Assembly (NCBI GenBank): GCA_030428705.1
Contig: JAUIDI010000006.1
Span: forward strand, 124,001-188,000
Source: Bacteroidia bacterium
GTDB taxonomy: Bacteria > Bacteroidota > Bacteroidia > Flavobacteriales > Flavobacteriaceae
Direction: 5' to 3'
DNA: 64,000 bases
In this document: positions 24,873-33,471 of the stretch, one piece after another
Position numbering within the stretch: position 1 is the first letter of the stretch
Layout: every line of letters begins with the position of its first letter
Translations under genes and position numbers: made by a program
Notes under the pieces: generated by a model
Told to the model about the DNA's origin: nothing
The model's input: only the letters and a program-made list of their open reading frames with translations
Database searches by the model: none

Positions 24873-25244
24873 TTACCCTTGCGGCGTCGGGGTATAGAAA
24901 AACTCTTCTTTGACGATTTTACCGTCTGCTACTTGGTAGAGGCATATTTCTTCCATTGACTGCCTGCCTCCTTCCTTGAATGTGGCATCCATTTTCATAC
25001 GGCACGAAAAGAAATTGTCGGCGACCAGAGGGTCGGAGACTTCGTTACCATGAAATTCAGCTACCATATTGTTGAAAAACTCCGCTTTTCGCATAACCGC
25101 TTCAAAACCTTCTACTTTCTCCATTGGTGCGCTTTTGGGCTCGATACTCACGATGTTGGGGCCATAGAGTTCTTGCATGGCAGCATCAAATTGTCCGGTT
25201 CTGCAAAAGCCGACCAGTTTGTCGGCAACTTCTTGTGTAGTCAT
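24873..25244 (-). CDS. SnoaL-like/NTF2-fold protein
   Basis: A 123-residue cone-fold protein. The order of elements (helical N-terminus with FDAAMQELYGPNIVSIEP, then FEAVMRKAEFFNNMVAEFHGNEV, then strands with FFSCRMKMDATFKEGGRQSMEEICLYQVADGKIVKEEFFY) is typical of the SnoaL-like nuclear transport factor 2 superfamily. Members range from isomerases to proteins without known activity; no catalytic set is obvious. First of four small minus-strand genes between the ABC exporter and the GlxA-type regulator. Confidence 0.85.
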   Translation of the reverse strand: MTTQEVADKLVGFCRTGQFDAAMQELYGPNIVSIEPKSAPMEKVEGFEAVMRKAEFFNNMVAEFHGNEVSDPLVADNFFSCRMKMDATFKEGGRQSMEEICLYQVADGKIVKEEFFYTPTPQG

Positions 25245-25307
25245 AATGCTCTGTTTTTTGTCCTGAATTCATTTTTCAGGAGCTGATTAATGAATAAACT
25301 CCGAATA

Positions 25308-25967
25308 CTAACTGAATGCTTTGTTCAGGTAAGTGTTAAGAGGATTAATTTGTCCGAAATGGTCCAATATTTCTTTGGTCAGACTTTCCGAGTTATAAAA
25401 CGGTTCCAAAGGAAATTCAGCAAAAGCGTAAAATTGTTTGTTATAAATGAGGTCTGTCTTTTCGGCAATAGGTAATAAATGTTTATCCAATCGTTTTGAT
25501 TTGTCGCCCTTCAACTTCCCAAAATTCTGTGTGAAACCTTTTTGCTGTGTTATTTTGATCAATTCATCGGTTTTGTTGGCAATATGGTCTCGTATTCTCT
25601 TCAACTCGGGAGGTTGAACCATAAACAGCCCACCGCCGACATGAACATTTTCTGCATCGATGCCCAAATAATACCCGGGATAGATTGATTTCTTTCCTTT
25701 AGGTGAAAATCCTGCCTTCATTATAGTATTATAGGGAGATTTGTCTTTTGAGAACCGAATATCCCTATTGATTCGGAATACCGCTTTTTTATGGTCGGGC
25801 AGAATACGTTCGTCCCATTTCCGCAGAGAAGGAAGTAAGGCTTCCAGCAATTGAATGAAAGGCATTTTTACATCATTCTCATAGCGTTTTTTGTTGGCAT
25901 GAAACCATTCTTTGCGGTTGTTTTTTGCAAGTTCCTTAAAAAAAGATGAATAGGCTTTTGTAATCAT
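25308..25967 (-). CDS. DUF2461 domain-containing protein
   Basis: A 219-residue protein of the DUF2461/TIGR02453 family. Signature segments are ELAKNNRKEWFHANKKRYE at the N-terminus, FRINRDIRFSKDKSPYNT near residue 65 and YPGYYLGIDAENVHVGGG near residue 95. Function is unknown. It is 14 bases from the DUF1801 gene, so they are probably co-transcribed. Confidence 0.9.
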   Translation of the reverse strand: MITKAYSSFFKELAKNNRKEWFHANKKRYENDVKMPFIQLLEALLPSLRKWDERILPDHKKAVFRINRDIRFSKDKSPYNTIMKAGFSPKGKKSIYPGYYLGIDAENVHVGGGLFMVQPPELKRIRDHIANKTDELIKITQQKGFTQNFGKLKGDKSKRLDKHLLPIAEKTDLIYNKQFYAFAEFPLEPFYNSESLTKEILDHFGQINPLNTYLNKAFS

Positions 25968-25981
25968 TACTCTGTGGCTTT

Positions 25982-26344
25982 CTATTTACTATCTTTAAGA
26001 CGGATCCATTCTTTGATTACGGACACCAATGCAATCTTTTTTTCCTCAATATCTTCTAAATTTGAGAATCGGGCCACACGCGCCTCCTTGCCATCGCCTT
26101 CGAGAAGTCCGTGTTTATTATCTAACAGGGCGCCTTTGTGAAACATTAGGCTTACGAAGCTTTTGGCGTTCATAAAGAAGGAAGCAATATTTCCTTTGTA
26201 CATAAAAGTTGGGCTTTTCCACTTTATCCCCTCCTCTATTTTAGGATCGGCTTGAAGAATGATTTCCCTGACCCGTTGAATTTCTTGCTCCATCGGATGA
26301 TTTTTATCTTTAAGAAAATCGGTTACTTCTTTGTTTATGTTCAT
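25982..26344 (-). CDS. DUF1801 (YdhG-like) protein
   Basis: A 120-residue protein with the DUF1801 core: HPMEQEIQRVREIILQADPKIEEGIKWKSPTFMYKGNIASF, followed by FVSLMFHKGALL. The fold is small and cytoplasmic; its biochemical role is not established. It forms a short run with the DUF2461 and TfoX-like genes, all three being small families that often travel together in Bacteroidota accessory regions. Confidence 0.9.
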   Translation of the reverse strand: MNINKEVTDFLKDKNHPMEQEIQRVREIILQADPKIEEGIKWKSPTFMYKGNIASFFMNAKSFVSLMFHKGALLDNKHGLLEGDGKEARVARFSNLEDIEEKKIALVSVIKEWIRLKDSK

Positions 26345-26365
26345 TCAAATTGCAGATTTTGATAT

Positions 26366-26701
26366 TTAAATTTTGTTTTGAAGGGCTTTATTGGCCCATG
26401 CCAGTAATTCATCTATATCAATCAAGATTTCTTTAGGAATTGAGAAGTATGGCATTTTGCCATGCCTTTGTGAGCCTCGGGCCTCAAAATCCCTTTGATT
26501 TGTCTTGTTGGATTTAAAATATACTTGTGCTTTAGAATCGACGATTCCGAACATTTTTCCCTTGTGGAATATACCATGGCCGCCGAACATCTTTTTTGAG
26601 GTAATACCGTCGATCGATTTGAGCTTTTCACAAAGCTGCGTTGCCATTAGTTCGGAATCCTTAGTCAATTTATCTCCTTTTTCTCCCATGTTATCTATCA
26701 A
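26366..26701 (-). CDS. TfoX/Sxy family N-terminal domain protein
   Basis: A 111-residue protein containing only the TfoX N-terminal domain: LCEKLKSIDGITSKKMFGGHGIFHKGKMFGIV, then YFKSN and MPYFSIPKEILIDIDELLAWANKAL. Proteobacterial TfoX/Sxy activates competence, but stand-alone N-domain proteins in Bacteroidota have no demonstrated link to that. Met at 26689 (MGEKGDK) is an alternative start. It is divergent from the GlxA-type regulator with 261 bases between. Confidence 0.88.
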   Translation of the reverse strand: MIDNMGEKGDKLTKDSELMATQLCEKLKSIDGITSKKMFGGHGIFHKGKMFGIVDSKAQVYFKSNKTNQRDFEARGSQRHGKMPYFSIPKEILIDIDELLAWANKALQNKI

Positions 26702-26805
26702 GTAGTTTTAATGGTACTTTAAAAGTATCTAAGATAATTTCATCGCCATCAAATCTAAAAAATGGATACCTTTTTCTAAAAGGGCAAATCAGCCACTTTA
26801 AGGGG

Positions 26806-26836
26806 TTGATTGTGCCAGACGGAAAAGTTACTTTTG
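26806..26836 (+). promoter_or_regulatory. promoter TTG-N20-TACTTTTG upstream of the GlxA-type regulator
   Basis: TTG 26806-26808 and TACTTTTG 26829-26836, exact consensus and spacing, 126 bases upstream of ATG 26963. Confidence 0.6.
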
Positions 26837-26962
26837 AATAAAGATATAAGAAGCCAAGGCTAAGATAGAAGTCTAGCTTTATGGTTCTTAAAGCGTAGGA
26901 GATCTTGATTCTAAAATCCGAATGACTTTGTCTGATTGATAAAAACGATAAAATGAAACCTG

Positions 26963-27967
26963 ATGAAACATGTAAGTATACTCGTTCCGAAAAATAATGC
27001 TATTCTAAGCAATGTGGTAGGCCCGTTCAAGGTTTTTTCGGCGGCCAACGAATTTCTTAAACAGACGGGACGGCGGCCAACGGATTTTTTTGATATCCAT
27101 TTGGTAGGGCTGCAAAAAAGTACGGTTCTTTACGATGGCTTTTTCAGCATTCATTGTGATGCCACTATCGATAAAATCAAAAAAACTGATTTGATACTGA
27201 TCCCGGCGGTAAAACCTGATAAAATACTCGAAAGCCTTGACGAAAACAACGGATTTATACCATGGATAAGAAAGCAGCGCAACCAAAACGATGCCGAGGT
27301 CGGCAGCATGTGCATGGGGGCCTTTATATTGGCCAAAACAGGACTTGTCGATGGCAAACAGTGTGCGACACACTGGGCAGGCATGGAACTTTTCAAACAG
27401 CTATACCCACAAGTAAATTTAACTTCTAACAAAATAGTGACCGATGAAAACGGAATTTATACTAGTGGAGGCGCCTATTCATTTCTCAATCTAATGATGC
27501 ACCTCGTCGAGAAATATTGTGGCAGGGAAGTTGCCATCTATCTCTCAAAACTTTTTGAGATCGAAATCGATCGTAAAGACCAAAATCAATTTGCCATTTT
27601 TCAAGGACAAAAGAACCATGAAGATAAAGCCATAAAAGAGGCACAGGTATTCATTGAGGATAACGTAGCTGAAAAAATATCGGTGGAGAAATTAGCGGAA
27701 AAATATGCCATCAGTAGAAGAAACTTTGTAAGAAGGTTTAAAAAAGCAACGCAAAATACTCCTTTGGAATATATACAGCGGGTCAAAATAGAAGCTGCAA
27801 AAAAAAGTTTGGAATCAACCCAAAGAAACGTCAATGAAATCATGTATCAGGTCGGTTATGCCGATCAAAAGGCATTCCGAACAATTTTCAAAAAATATGT
27901 TGGGCTCTCGCCCATAGCGTATAAAGGGAAGTACAATAAGAGTATTACAAGGCCTTTGGACTTTTGA
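26963..27967 (+). CDS. GlxA family transcriptional regulator (DJ-1/PfpI plus AraC HTH)
   Basis: A 334-residue regulator. Residues ~1-190 form a DJ-1/PfpI-like amidase domain with the nucleophile-elbow Cys in VGSMCMGAFILAKTGLVDG and the following ATHW; residues ~225-325 hold two AraC helix-turn-helices (SVEKLAEKYAISRRNFVRRFKKAT and NVNEIMYQVGYADQKAFRTIFKKYVGLSP). GlxA-type regulators activate nearby metabolic genes; the likely partners are the divergent small genes at 24873-26701, by position only. It has its own promoter. Confidence 0.92.
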   Translation: MKHVSILVPKNNAILSNVVGPFKVFSAANEFLKQTGRRPTDFFDIHLVGLQKSTVLYDGFFSIHCDATIDKIKKTDLILIPAVKPDKILESLDENNGFIPWIRKQRNQNDAEVGSMCMGAFILAKTGLVDGKQCATHWAGMELFKQLYPQVNLTSNKIVTDENGIYTSGGAYSFLNLMMHLVEKYCGREVAIYLSKLFEIEIDRKDQNQFAIFQGQKNHEDKAIKEAQVFIEDNVAEKISVEKLAEKYAISRRNFVRRFKKATQNTPLEYIQRVKIEAAKKSLESTQRNVNEIMYQVGYADQKAFRTIFKKYVGLSPIAYKGKYNKSITRPLDF

Positions 27968-28261
27968 AACTTGATAAATTGTCAAAATACCGAGTTTCGA
28001 CCGTATGGTCTATTTTAATATCCTTCGATTATTTATGCAATTTAAAAGAATCGGTGAAATGCAAAAGTGCTATCACGAACAACAAGTTTCCCTTGAAAAT
28101 CGATTGATTTTTATATTCCAACAAGCTGTTAGGTATGTAAAAAATAATCCGGATTAAAAAACGAAGGTTCTCCAAGGCCTAAAAAAGGCTTTATTTTATC
28201 GACCAACTACATAATATTCCCGTCGTTTTTCAGTTTAGCTAGTATACGAATTTGAACTACC

Positions 28262-30814
28262 TTGAAACTTCGAAATAAATTATTGTTGCTCTGTGTTTTT
28301 GGTGGCCTGACTTTTAACGCGTGCTCCACGAAAAAAGACGCCATGCTCAATCGAAATTGGCATGCGCTCAACACAAAGTACAATGTACTGTATAATGGCA
28401 ACCTTGCCTTTGACGAAGGCCGCGAGGCACTCAACTCAAATTATAAGGACGATTATTGGGAAACCCTTCCCATCGAGCGCCTTGAAGTGACCGAAGACCT
28501 GAAGTTGGATTCGGAAGACAATAATCCCAATTTTATAATTGCCGAAGAAAAAGCCACCAAAGCCATACAAAAACATAGTATGGACATCAAGGATGAAGAA
28601 CGTAATCCGCAGACCGACGAAGCGTTTTTGCTTTTGGGCAAGGCACGTTATTTTGACCAGCGTTATATTCCCGCGCTAGAGGCTTTCAACTATATTATCA
28701 AAAAATACACCTATAGCGACAAGTTGAACGAGGCGCACATTTGGCGCGAAAAAGTCAATATTCGGTTGGAGAATGAAGATTTGGCCATTAAGAACCTAAA
28801 GCGTCTGATGAAGTATGAACAGCTCAGTGACCAGGAGTATGCCGATGCACGGGCCATGATGGCACAAGCGTATATCAACCAAAAAGTTATCGATACAGCG
28901 GTCCAGCAATTGAAAATTGCCTCGTACTACACAAAAAAGAATGCCGAAAAAGGCAGGTATTACTATATCATCGGACAGCTGTTCAATCAGATGGGGCATA
29001 AAGACAGTGCAAATTATGCCTTTGACAAGGTGATCGACCTAAACAGAAAATCGCCACGGGTATATATGATCAATGCCGAAATCCAAAAACTACGAAACAC
29101 CCAGATAACCGATGAGAACCAAGAAGAGCTTTTGGACTATTTGACCGATTTGGAGGAAAATCGTGAGAACCGACCGTTTTTGGACAAAATTTATCGCCAA
29201 GTGGCCGAGTACCACCTAGATCGCGGATCCGATAGCTTGGCCTTGTCCTATTTCAACAAATCATTGCGTGCCACGCAGAACGAACCAAAGTTAAGCGCAT
29301 TGAATTACGAGAACCTCGCCGAATACAATTTTGATAAAAATGAATACAAAACGGCCGGAGCTTATTATGATAGCGTTTTGACCAATCTGTCGGAAAACAC
29401 CAAGAAATTTAGGGCTACGAAAAAGAAATTGGACAACCTTGAAGATGTCATCAAATATGAGGACATCGTTCAACACACCGATAGTGTGATAACGCTTTAC
29501 GAAATGTCGCCCGAAGAGCGAGTGGCCTATTTTGAAGCGCACATTGCCAAGATCAAAAAAGCGGACGAGGAAGCCGCCAAAAAAGCCGAGGAAAAGATTA
29601 CCGCCGGTTTCGCCGCTTTTGCGGAGTCAAAGGGAGGTAAAGAGAACAAGGGAAAGTTCTATTTCTACAACCTACAGAGTTTGGGTTATGGCAAGAACGA
29701 TTTTACGAACAGATGGGGCAATCGTGAATTGGAGGATAATTGGCGATGGAGCAACAAGAGTACTGTTTCGCCCATTAACGGTGCAGCCGATATAGCGCAG
29801 GTCGATAGTCTTGATAGAGCACCTTCACAGGAAGAAAGGTATTCGTTGGATTTTTATATGGACAGAATTCCAACGGAAGCTTCTTTTGTAGATAGTCTTC
29901 GTACGGAGCGGAATTTCGCCAATTATCAGCTTGGATTGATCTATAAGGAAAAATTCAAGGAAAATCTTTTGGCCGCCGGTAAGTTGGAGGCCGTATTGAA
30001 ATCGAATCCTGAGGAACGATTGATATTGCCTTCAAAATACAATCTGTACAAAATATATGAAGAAGAGGGCAGTCCGCTAATGGCAGACATGAAAGATAAT
30101 ATCATTAAAAACCACGGCGATTCGCGGTACGCCGAAATTTTGTTGAATCCGCAGGCCGTGTTGGCGGATAATGATGATAGTCCTGATGCCAAGTATGGCG
30201 AACTTTTCGAATTGTATCGAAACCAGGAATTTTTAAGGGTGATTACCGGAGCCGAAGAGAATATCAACAAATATACGGGCGATCCTATAGTTCCCAAGTT
30301 CGAAATGTTGAAGGCAAATGCCATTGGAAGGTTGAACGGTTTCGAGTCTTTTAAAGAGGCCTTGAATTATGTTGCCTTGACCTATCCGAACAACCCCGAG
30401 GGTAAAAAGGCCGAACAGATGGTCGCAGAGCAATTGCCAAAGTTGGAACCAAAGGAATTCTCGCCCGAAGAAGGCTCATCGGGCACCGGTAATTGGAAGG
30501 TCGTTTTTCCTTTCAGGCGCAGTAACGATGAGACAGCCTTAAAATTGATGGAAAAGCTGGTAAAATCCATAAAAGATTTAAAATATAAGAACACGGTTTC
30601 AAAAGATATTTATAACTTGGAAACCCAATTTATCGTCGTGCATGGCTTCAAATCCAAAGATTTTGCGCTAGGCTATGCCGAACTGATCAAAAACAACAAA
30701 GACTATAGGATCAAAGATGAGAATTTTGTTATCTTATCGTCGAATTATAAAATCATACAAGTGCATAAAAATCTCGAAGATTATAAGAACACCCTCTTAA
30801 CCCCAAAACCTTAA
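28262..30814 (+). CDS. sprE: gliding motility/type IX secretion TPR lipoprotein SprE (PorW)
   Basis: An 850-residue lipoprotein required in relatives for gliding and type IX secretion. The signal peptide ends in a lipobox (LTFNAC, Cys 21); the mature part begins with NRNWHALNTKYNVLYNGNLAFDEG, typical of SprE/PorW, and then has TPR repeats (about 105-400), an Ala/Lys/Glu-rich coiled segment near 430-460, and a second repeat region ending in a short C-terminal domain. The start is TTG: a TGA lies in frame three codons upstream and no ATG precedes the signal peptide. Four bases later comes bactofilin and then the ATP synthase genes. Confidence 0.92.
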   Translation: MKLRNKLLLLCVFGGLTFNACSTKKDAMLNRNWHALNTKYNVLYNGNLAFDEGREALNSNYKDDYWETLPIERLEVTEDLKLDSEDNNPNFIIAEEKATKAIQKHSMDIKDEERNPQTDEAFLLLGKARYFDQRYIPALEAFNYIIKKYTYSDKLNEAHIWREKVNIRLENEDLAIKNLKRLMKYEQLSDQEYADARAMMAQAYINQKVIDTAVQQLKIASYYTKKNAEKGRYYYIIGQLFNQMGHKDSANYAFDKVIDLNRKSPRVYMINAEIQKLRNTQITDENQEELLDYLTDLEENRENRPFLDKIYRQVAEYHLDRGSDSLALSYFNKSLRATQNEPKLSALNYENLAEYNFDKNEYKTAGAYYDSVLTNLSENTKKFRATKKKLDNLEDVIKYEDIVQHTDSVITLYEMSPEERVAYFEAHIAKIKKADEEAAKKAEEKITAGFAAFAESKGGKENKGKFYFYNLQSLGYGKNDFTNRWGNRELEDNWRWSNKSTVSPINGAADIAQVDSLDRAPSQEERYSLDFYMDRIPTEASFVDSLRTERNFANYQLGLIYKEKFKENLLAAGKLEAVLKSNPEERLILPSKYNLYKIYEEEGSPLMADMKDNIIKNHGDSRYAEILLNPQAVLADNDDSPDAKYGELFELYRNQEFLRVITGAEENINKYTGDPIVPKFEMLKANAIGRLNGFESFKEALNYVALTYPNNPEGKKAEQMVAEQLPKLEPKEFSPEEGSSGTGNWKVVFPFRRSNDETALKLMEKLVKSIKDLKYKNTVSKDIYNLETQFIVVHGFKSKDFALGYAELIKNNKDYRIKDENFVILSSNYKIIQVHKNLEDYKNTLLTPKP

Positions 30815-30817
30815 CGA

Positions 30818-31318
30818 ATGTTTTCAGACAGACAAAAACCTAGAACTATGAACGAAATAGGCGGACAACCCAACAGAATCGAAAAGAACACGAAAATCAA
30901 AGGAGAGATCATCTCTGAAGCGGATTTTCGAATTGACGGAAAATTGGACGGTAATGTCAAGACTTCCGGTAAAGTGGTCATTGGTAAAGATGGCTATATC
31001 CATGGAAAAGTAGAATGTGTAAATGCCGATATCGAAGGAAGCTTCAATGGTGAGCTATTGGTATCCGATTTGCTTTCTCTTAAATCGTCGGCTGTAATAG
31101 AAGGTACGGTCTCGGTATCCAAATTGGCGGTCGAACCCGGAGCTACTTTTAATGCCTCGTGCAACATGAAAGGCAAGGGCGGTTCATTGAGCAGTGCGAA
31201 CAAACCGAGTCCAAGCACAAGCGCTACTAGTGCTGCGTCGACCTCTGGCGGATTTAAATCGTCCTTGGCCGGTAGCTCAAATTCCGGTTCAGGTAGTGGA
31301 GCAGCAAAAGCCTCGTAA
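30818..31318 (+). CDS. bactofilin (polymer-forming cytoskeletal protein)
   Basis: A 166-residue bactofilin. The right-handed beta-helix core is at about residues 20-125 with repeating strands (IKGEIISEADFRIDGKLDGNVKTSGKVVIG, AVIEGTVSVSKL), ending in a Ser/Ala/Gly-rich disordered tail. An internal ATG (MNEIGG) ten codons in is a plausible alternative start. Bactofilins polymerise without nucleotide and position envelope machinery; being between sprE and the ATP synthase, a link to gliding or cell shape is possible. The 3' end overlaps the atpZ/I start. Confidence 0.92.
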   Translation: MFSDRQKPRTMNEIGGQPNRIEKNTKIKGEIISEADFRIDGKLDGNVKTSGKVVIGKDGYIHGKVECVNADIEGSFNGELLVSDLLSLKSSAVIEGTVSVSKLAVEPGATFNASCNMKGKGGSLSSANKPSPSTSATSAASTSGGFKSSLAGSSNSGSGSGAAKAS

Positions 31319-31532
31319 TAGAAAAAGCGCCTTAGATTCTTACGCCCAATATTCGGCAATTGCCATTCAAATGATGGTAATTATCGGCTTGGGCACTTAT
31401 GGAGGCTATAAGCTTGACGAAATCTACCCCAACCAATATAATATATGGACGATAATCTGCTCATTGATATCGATTGTTTTGGCACTTTACGTCGTTATCA
31501 AGAGGGTATCGAACAATACCAAAAACCCGTAA
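31296..31532 (+). CDS. AtpZ/AtpI-like ATP synthase accessory membrane protein
   Basis: A 78-residue protein with two transmembrane helices (about residues 21-41 and 48-68) joined by the GGYKLDEIYPNQYN loop, the AtpZ/AtpI signature. These proteins help assemble the c-ring and may move Mg2+ or Ca2+. GTG at 31296 is used because the upstream part of the frame is the shadow of bactofilin; it overlaps that gene by 23 bases. No ATG lies before the first helix, so an alternative GTG/TTG start cannot be excluded. Confidence 0.8.
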   Translation: MEQQKPRNRKSALDSYAQYSAIAIQMMVIIGLGTYGGYKLDEIYPNQYNIWTIICSLISIVLALYVVIKRVSNNTKNP

Positions 31533-31539
31533 TCTGAGT

Positions 31540-31923
31540 ATGCTCAAAGATATAGGTGCTTTCTTGGTTAAGCTTTTGGGGTTTTCGATGGTATTGTTTT
31601 TTGTTCACTACTACATATTGGCTCAGTTTTTTTCCGGAGAACTCTATTTTGACCTGTGGGCCATTTACTTGTTCAACGCTTTCATGGTACTTGGGGTTTA
31701 CCTCGTAATAAGGTATTACGGTGAGCATCGGCCCGATAGTGTATTAAAAGTTTTTCTAATGCTCACTATTTTGAAAATGGCACTTGCCGTGGTTTTCTTG
31801 TTGCCCATTTTCATGAAAAAATCAGCGCATTCACAGCTTGAGATTTTTAATTTTTTTATCCCCTATTTCTTATACCTGATCTTCGAAATAATGGGGCTCT
31901 CCAAATTTCTTCAAAAAACCTGA
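31540..31923 (+). CDS. DUF6168 family membrane protein of the ATP synthase cluster
   Basis: A 127-residue protein with four hydrophobic helices. MLKDIGAFLVKLLGFSMVLFFVHYYIL at the N-terminus, LWAIYLFNAFMVLGVYLVIRYY and the LKMALAVVFLLPIFM segment match the flavobacterial DUF6168 family, found between atpZ/I and atpB. It may take the place of AtpI as an assembly factor; that is inference from position and topology. ATG at 31540 is chosen; the frame continues upstream only as a shadow of atpZ/I. Confidence 0.8.
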   Translation: MLKDIGAFLVKLLGFSMVLFFVHYYILAQFFSGELYFDLWAIYLFNAFMVLGVYLVIRYYGEHRPDSVLKVFLMLTILKMALAVVFLLPIFMKKSAHSQLEIFNFFIPYFLYLIFEIMGLSKFLQKT

Positions 31924-31941
31924 ATAAACTGGGCCCGAAGT

Positions 31942-31971
31942 TTGCCAGTTAATAGAATGTGTGTATTTTTG
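31942..31971 (+). promoter_or_regulatory. atpB promoter TTG-N19-TATTTTTG
   Basis: TTG at 31942-31944 (within TTTG) and TATTTTTG at 31964-31971: a textbook Bacteroidota promoter, 41 bases upstream of atpB ATG 32012. It gives the F0F1 genes a start independent of sprE. Confidence 0.8.
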
Positions 31972-32011
31972 CAGCGAATTTTTCAGAAGGTTTTTCAAAC
32001 AAGAAATTTCG

Positions 32012-33124
32012 ATGCGGATCAGAACTTATAGGTCATTTTTCACCATTCTTTTTTTGTCGCTTTTAACCACTGGTTTTGCAGCTTCCGAACCTAAGGAAAA
32101 TATTTCTTCAATCGAAGAAGAAGAGTTCAATGCGTCTGAACTTATCTTTCATCATATAGGCGATTCACATAGCTTTCACGTGTATGGCAGTGACGAAGAT
32201 CACTTCCCAAAAGCGTTGACCATTCCATTGCCTGTTATTTTATGGACCGATAACGGTCTGGTGACTTTTATGTCAAGTGAGTTCCACCATGATGTGGACG
32301 GTAAAGTGGTCGTCGAGAAAAAGGGAATGAAGTTCGTAAACCTTCACGATAAAATCTATCAGTTGAACGCTGGCGCATCGGAGGTCGTTTTTGATGCAGA
32401 GCATCATACCGATAACGCCGTTCAACCGTTGGATTTTTCAATTACCAAGAACGTTTTTTCCATGTTTTTATCGATGGTGTTGTTACTGTTGATATTCATG
32501 TTCGCCGCGAGGTCTTACAAAAAATCGAACGACAATATGCCAAGTGGCATTGGGCGTTTTATGGAGCCTATCGTTGTTTTTATCAGGGACGAAGTAGCGA
32601 TTCCGAACATTGGCGAGAAACACTATAAAAGGTATATGCCTTTTTTATTGACATTGTTTTTCTTCATTTGGATAAACAATGTTATAGGGCTCATTCCATT
32701 TTTTCCGTTCAGTTCCAATTTAAGTGGTAATATCGCCTTTACATTGACATTGGCGGTCATCACTTTTGTGATTACCATTTTTAGCAGTAAAAAATATTAT
32801 TGGAAACACATGCTTTGGATGCCAGGCCTGCCCATACCCATGAAATTGTTCTTGGCGCCGATAGAGATAATAGGCATGTTCGTCAAGCCCATCGCACTCA
32901 TGATTCGTTTGTTCGCCAATATCACTGCGGGCCACGTAATCGTTTTAAGTCTGATCGGGTTGATATTTATTTTTAAGTCGTTTTGGGTAGCCCCGATTTC
33001 TGTACTGTTTACACTTTTCATTAGTGTTATCGAAGTATTGGTCGTAGCTATTCAGGCCTATATTTTCACAATGCTTTCGGCCCTGTATTTCGGACAGGCG
33101 CTCGAAGAAGAACACGAACATTAA
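32012..33124 (+). CDS. atpB: F0F1 ATP synthase subunit a
   Basis: A 370-residue subunit a. A signal peptide-like N-terminus (FFTILFLSLLTTGFAA) is followed by a His/Asp-rich extracytoplasmic domain of about 120 residues (HHIGDSHSFHVYG), a Bacteroidota feature absent from the E. coli protein. The membrane part has the essential Arg in KPIALMIRLFANITAGHV (about residue 300) and the last helix ALEVLVVAIQAYIFTML-like segment. It forms the proton half-channels. ATG 32012 is chosen over an upstream in-frame ATG at 31961 because that lies inside the promoter. Confidence 0.95.
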   Translation: MRIRTYRSFFTILFLSLLTTGFAASEPKENISSIEEEEFNASELIFHHIGDSHSFHVYGSDEDHFPKALTIPLPVILWTDNGLVTFMSSEFHHDVDGKVVVEKKGMKFVNLHDKIYQLNAGASEVVFDAEHHTDNAVQPLDFSITKNVFSMFLSMVLLLLIFMFAARSYKKSNDNMPSGIGRFMEPIVVFIRDEVAIPNIGEKHYKRYMPFLLTLFFFIWINNVIGLIPFFPFSSNLSGNIAFTLTLAVITFVITIFSSKKYYWKHMLWMPGLPIPMKLFLAPIEIIGMFVKPIALMIRLFANITAGHVIVLSLIGLIFIFKSFWVAPISVLFTLFISVIEVLVVAIQAYIFTMLSALYFGQALEEEHEH

Positions 33125-33148
33125 TTAATTTTTTTAAATACGTAAACT

Positions 33149-33400
33149 ATGAGTTTAGCATTATTCCAAGAAACTGTTGCCGCAGTTGATTACGGTGCAT
33201 TCGCTGCCATTGGTGCAGGTTTGGCCGCTATCGGTGGTGGTATCGGTGTAGGTAAAATTGGTGGTGCCGCGATGGAAGCGATGGCACGTCAACCGGAGAT
33301 GCAAGGAAAACTACAGGGTTCTGCGATCGTTCTTATTGCCTTTATCGAGGCGGTAGCGCTGTTCGGGGTCGTTGTAGGACTAATGGGTGTCTTAGGTTAA
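33149..33400 (+). CDS. atpE: F0F1 ATP synthase subunit c
   Basis: An 83-residue two-helix hairpin. Helix 1 is glycine-rich (AAIGAGLAAIGGGIGVGKIGGAAMEAMARQPE), the loop has the RQPE motif, and helix 2 carries the ion-binding Glu67 in FIEAVALFG. Ala and Val follow Glu67, where sodium-type rings have Ser/Thr, so it is probably a proton ring. Many copies are needed per enzyme. A perfect 15-bp hairpin sits immediately downstream, before atpF. Confidence 0.96.
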   Translation: MSLALFQETVAAVDYGAFAAIGAGLAAIGGGIGVGKIGGAAMEAMARQPEMQGKLQGSAIVLIAFIEAVALFGVVVGLMGVLG

Positions 33401-33405
33401 AACTT

Positions 33406-33440
33406 ATACTAAGGCACAACGGTTGGTTGTGCCTTAGTAT
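33406..33440 (+). promoter_or_regulatory. perfect 15-bp intercistronic hairpin between atpE and atpF
   Basis: Left arm 33406-33420 (ATACTAAGGCACAAC), loop GGTTG, right arm 33426-33440. There is no following T-run (TGTATTTAAAAAAGG), so it is more likely a 3'-protecting or processing hairpin than a full terminator. It would favour extra atpE message. Confidence 0.85.
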
Positions 33441-33471
33441 TGTATTTAAAAAAGGAATAAAATAATAAGAT

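Noticed and set aside
31194-31295. upstream extension of the atpZ/I frame
   Set aside because: This part is the out-of-frame shadow of the bactofilin tail; its composition is unlike AtpZ/AtpI.
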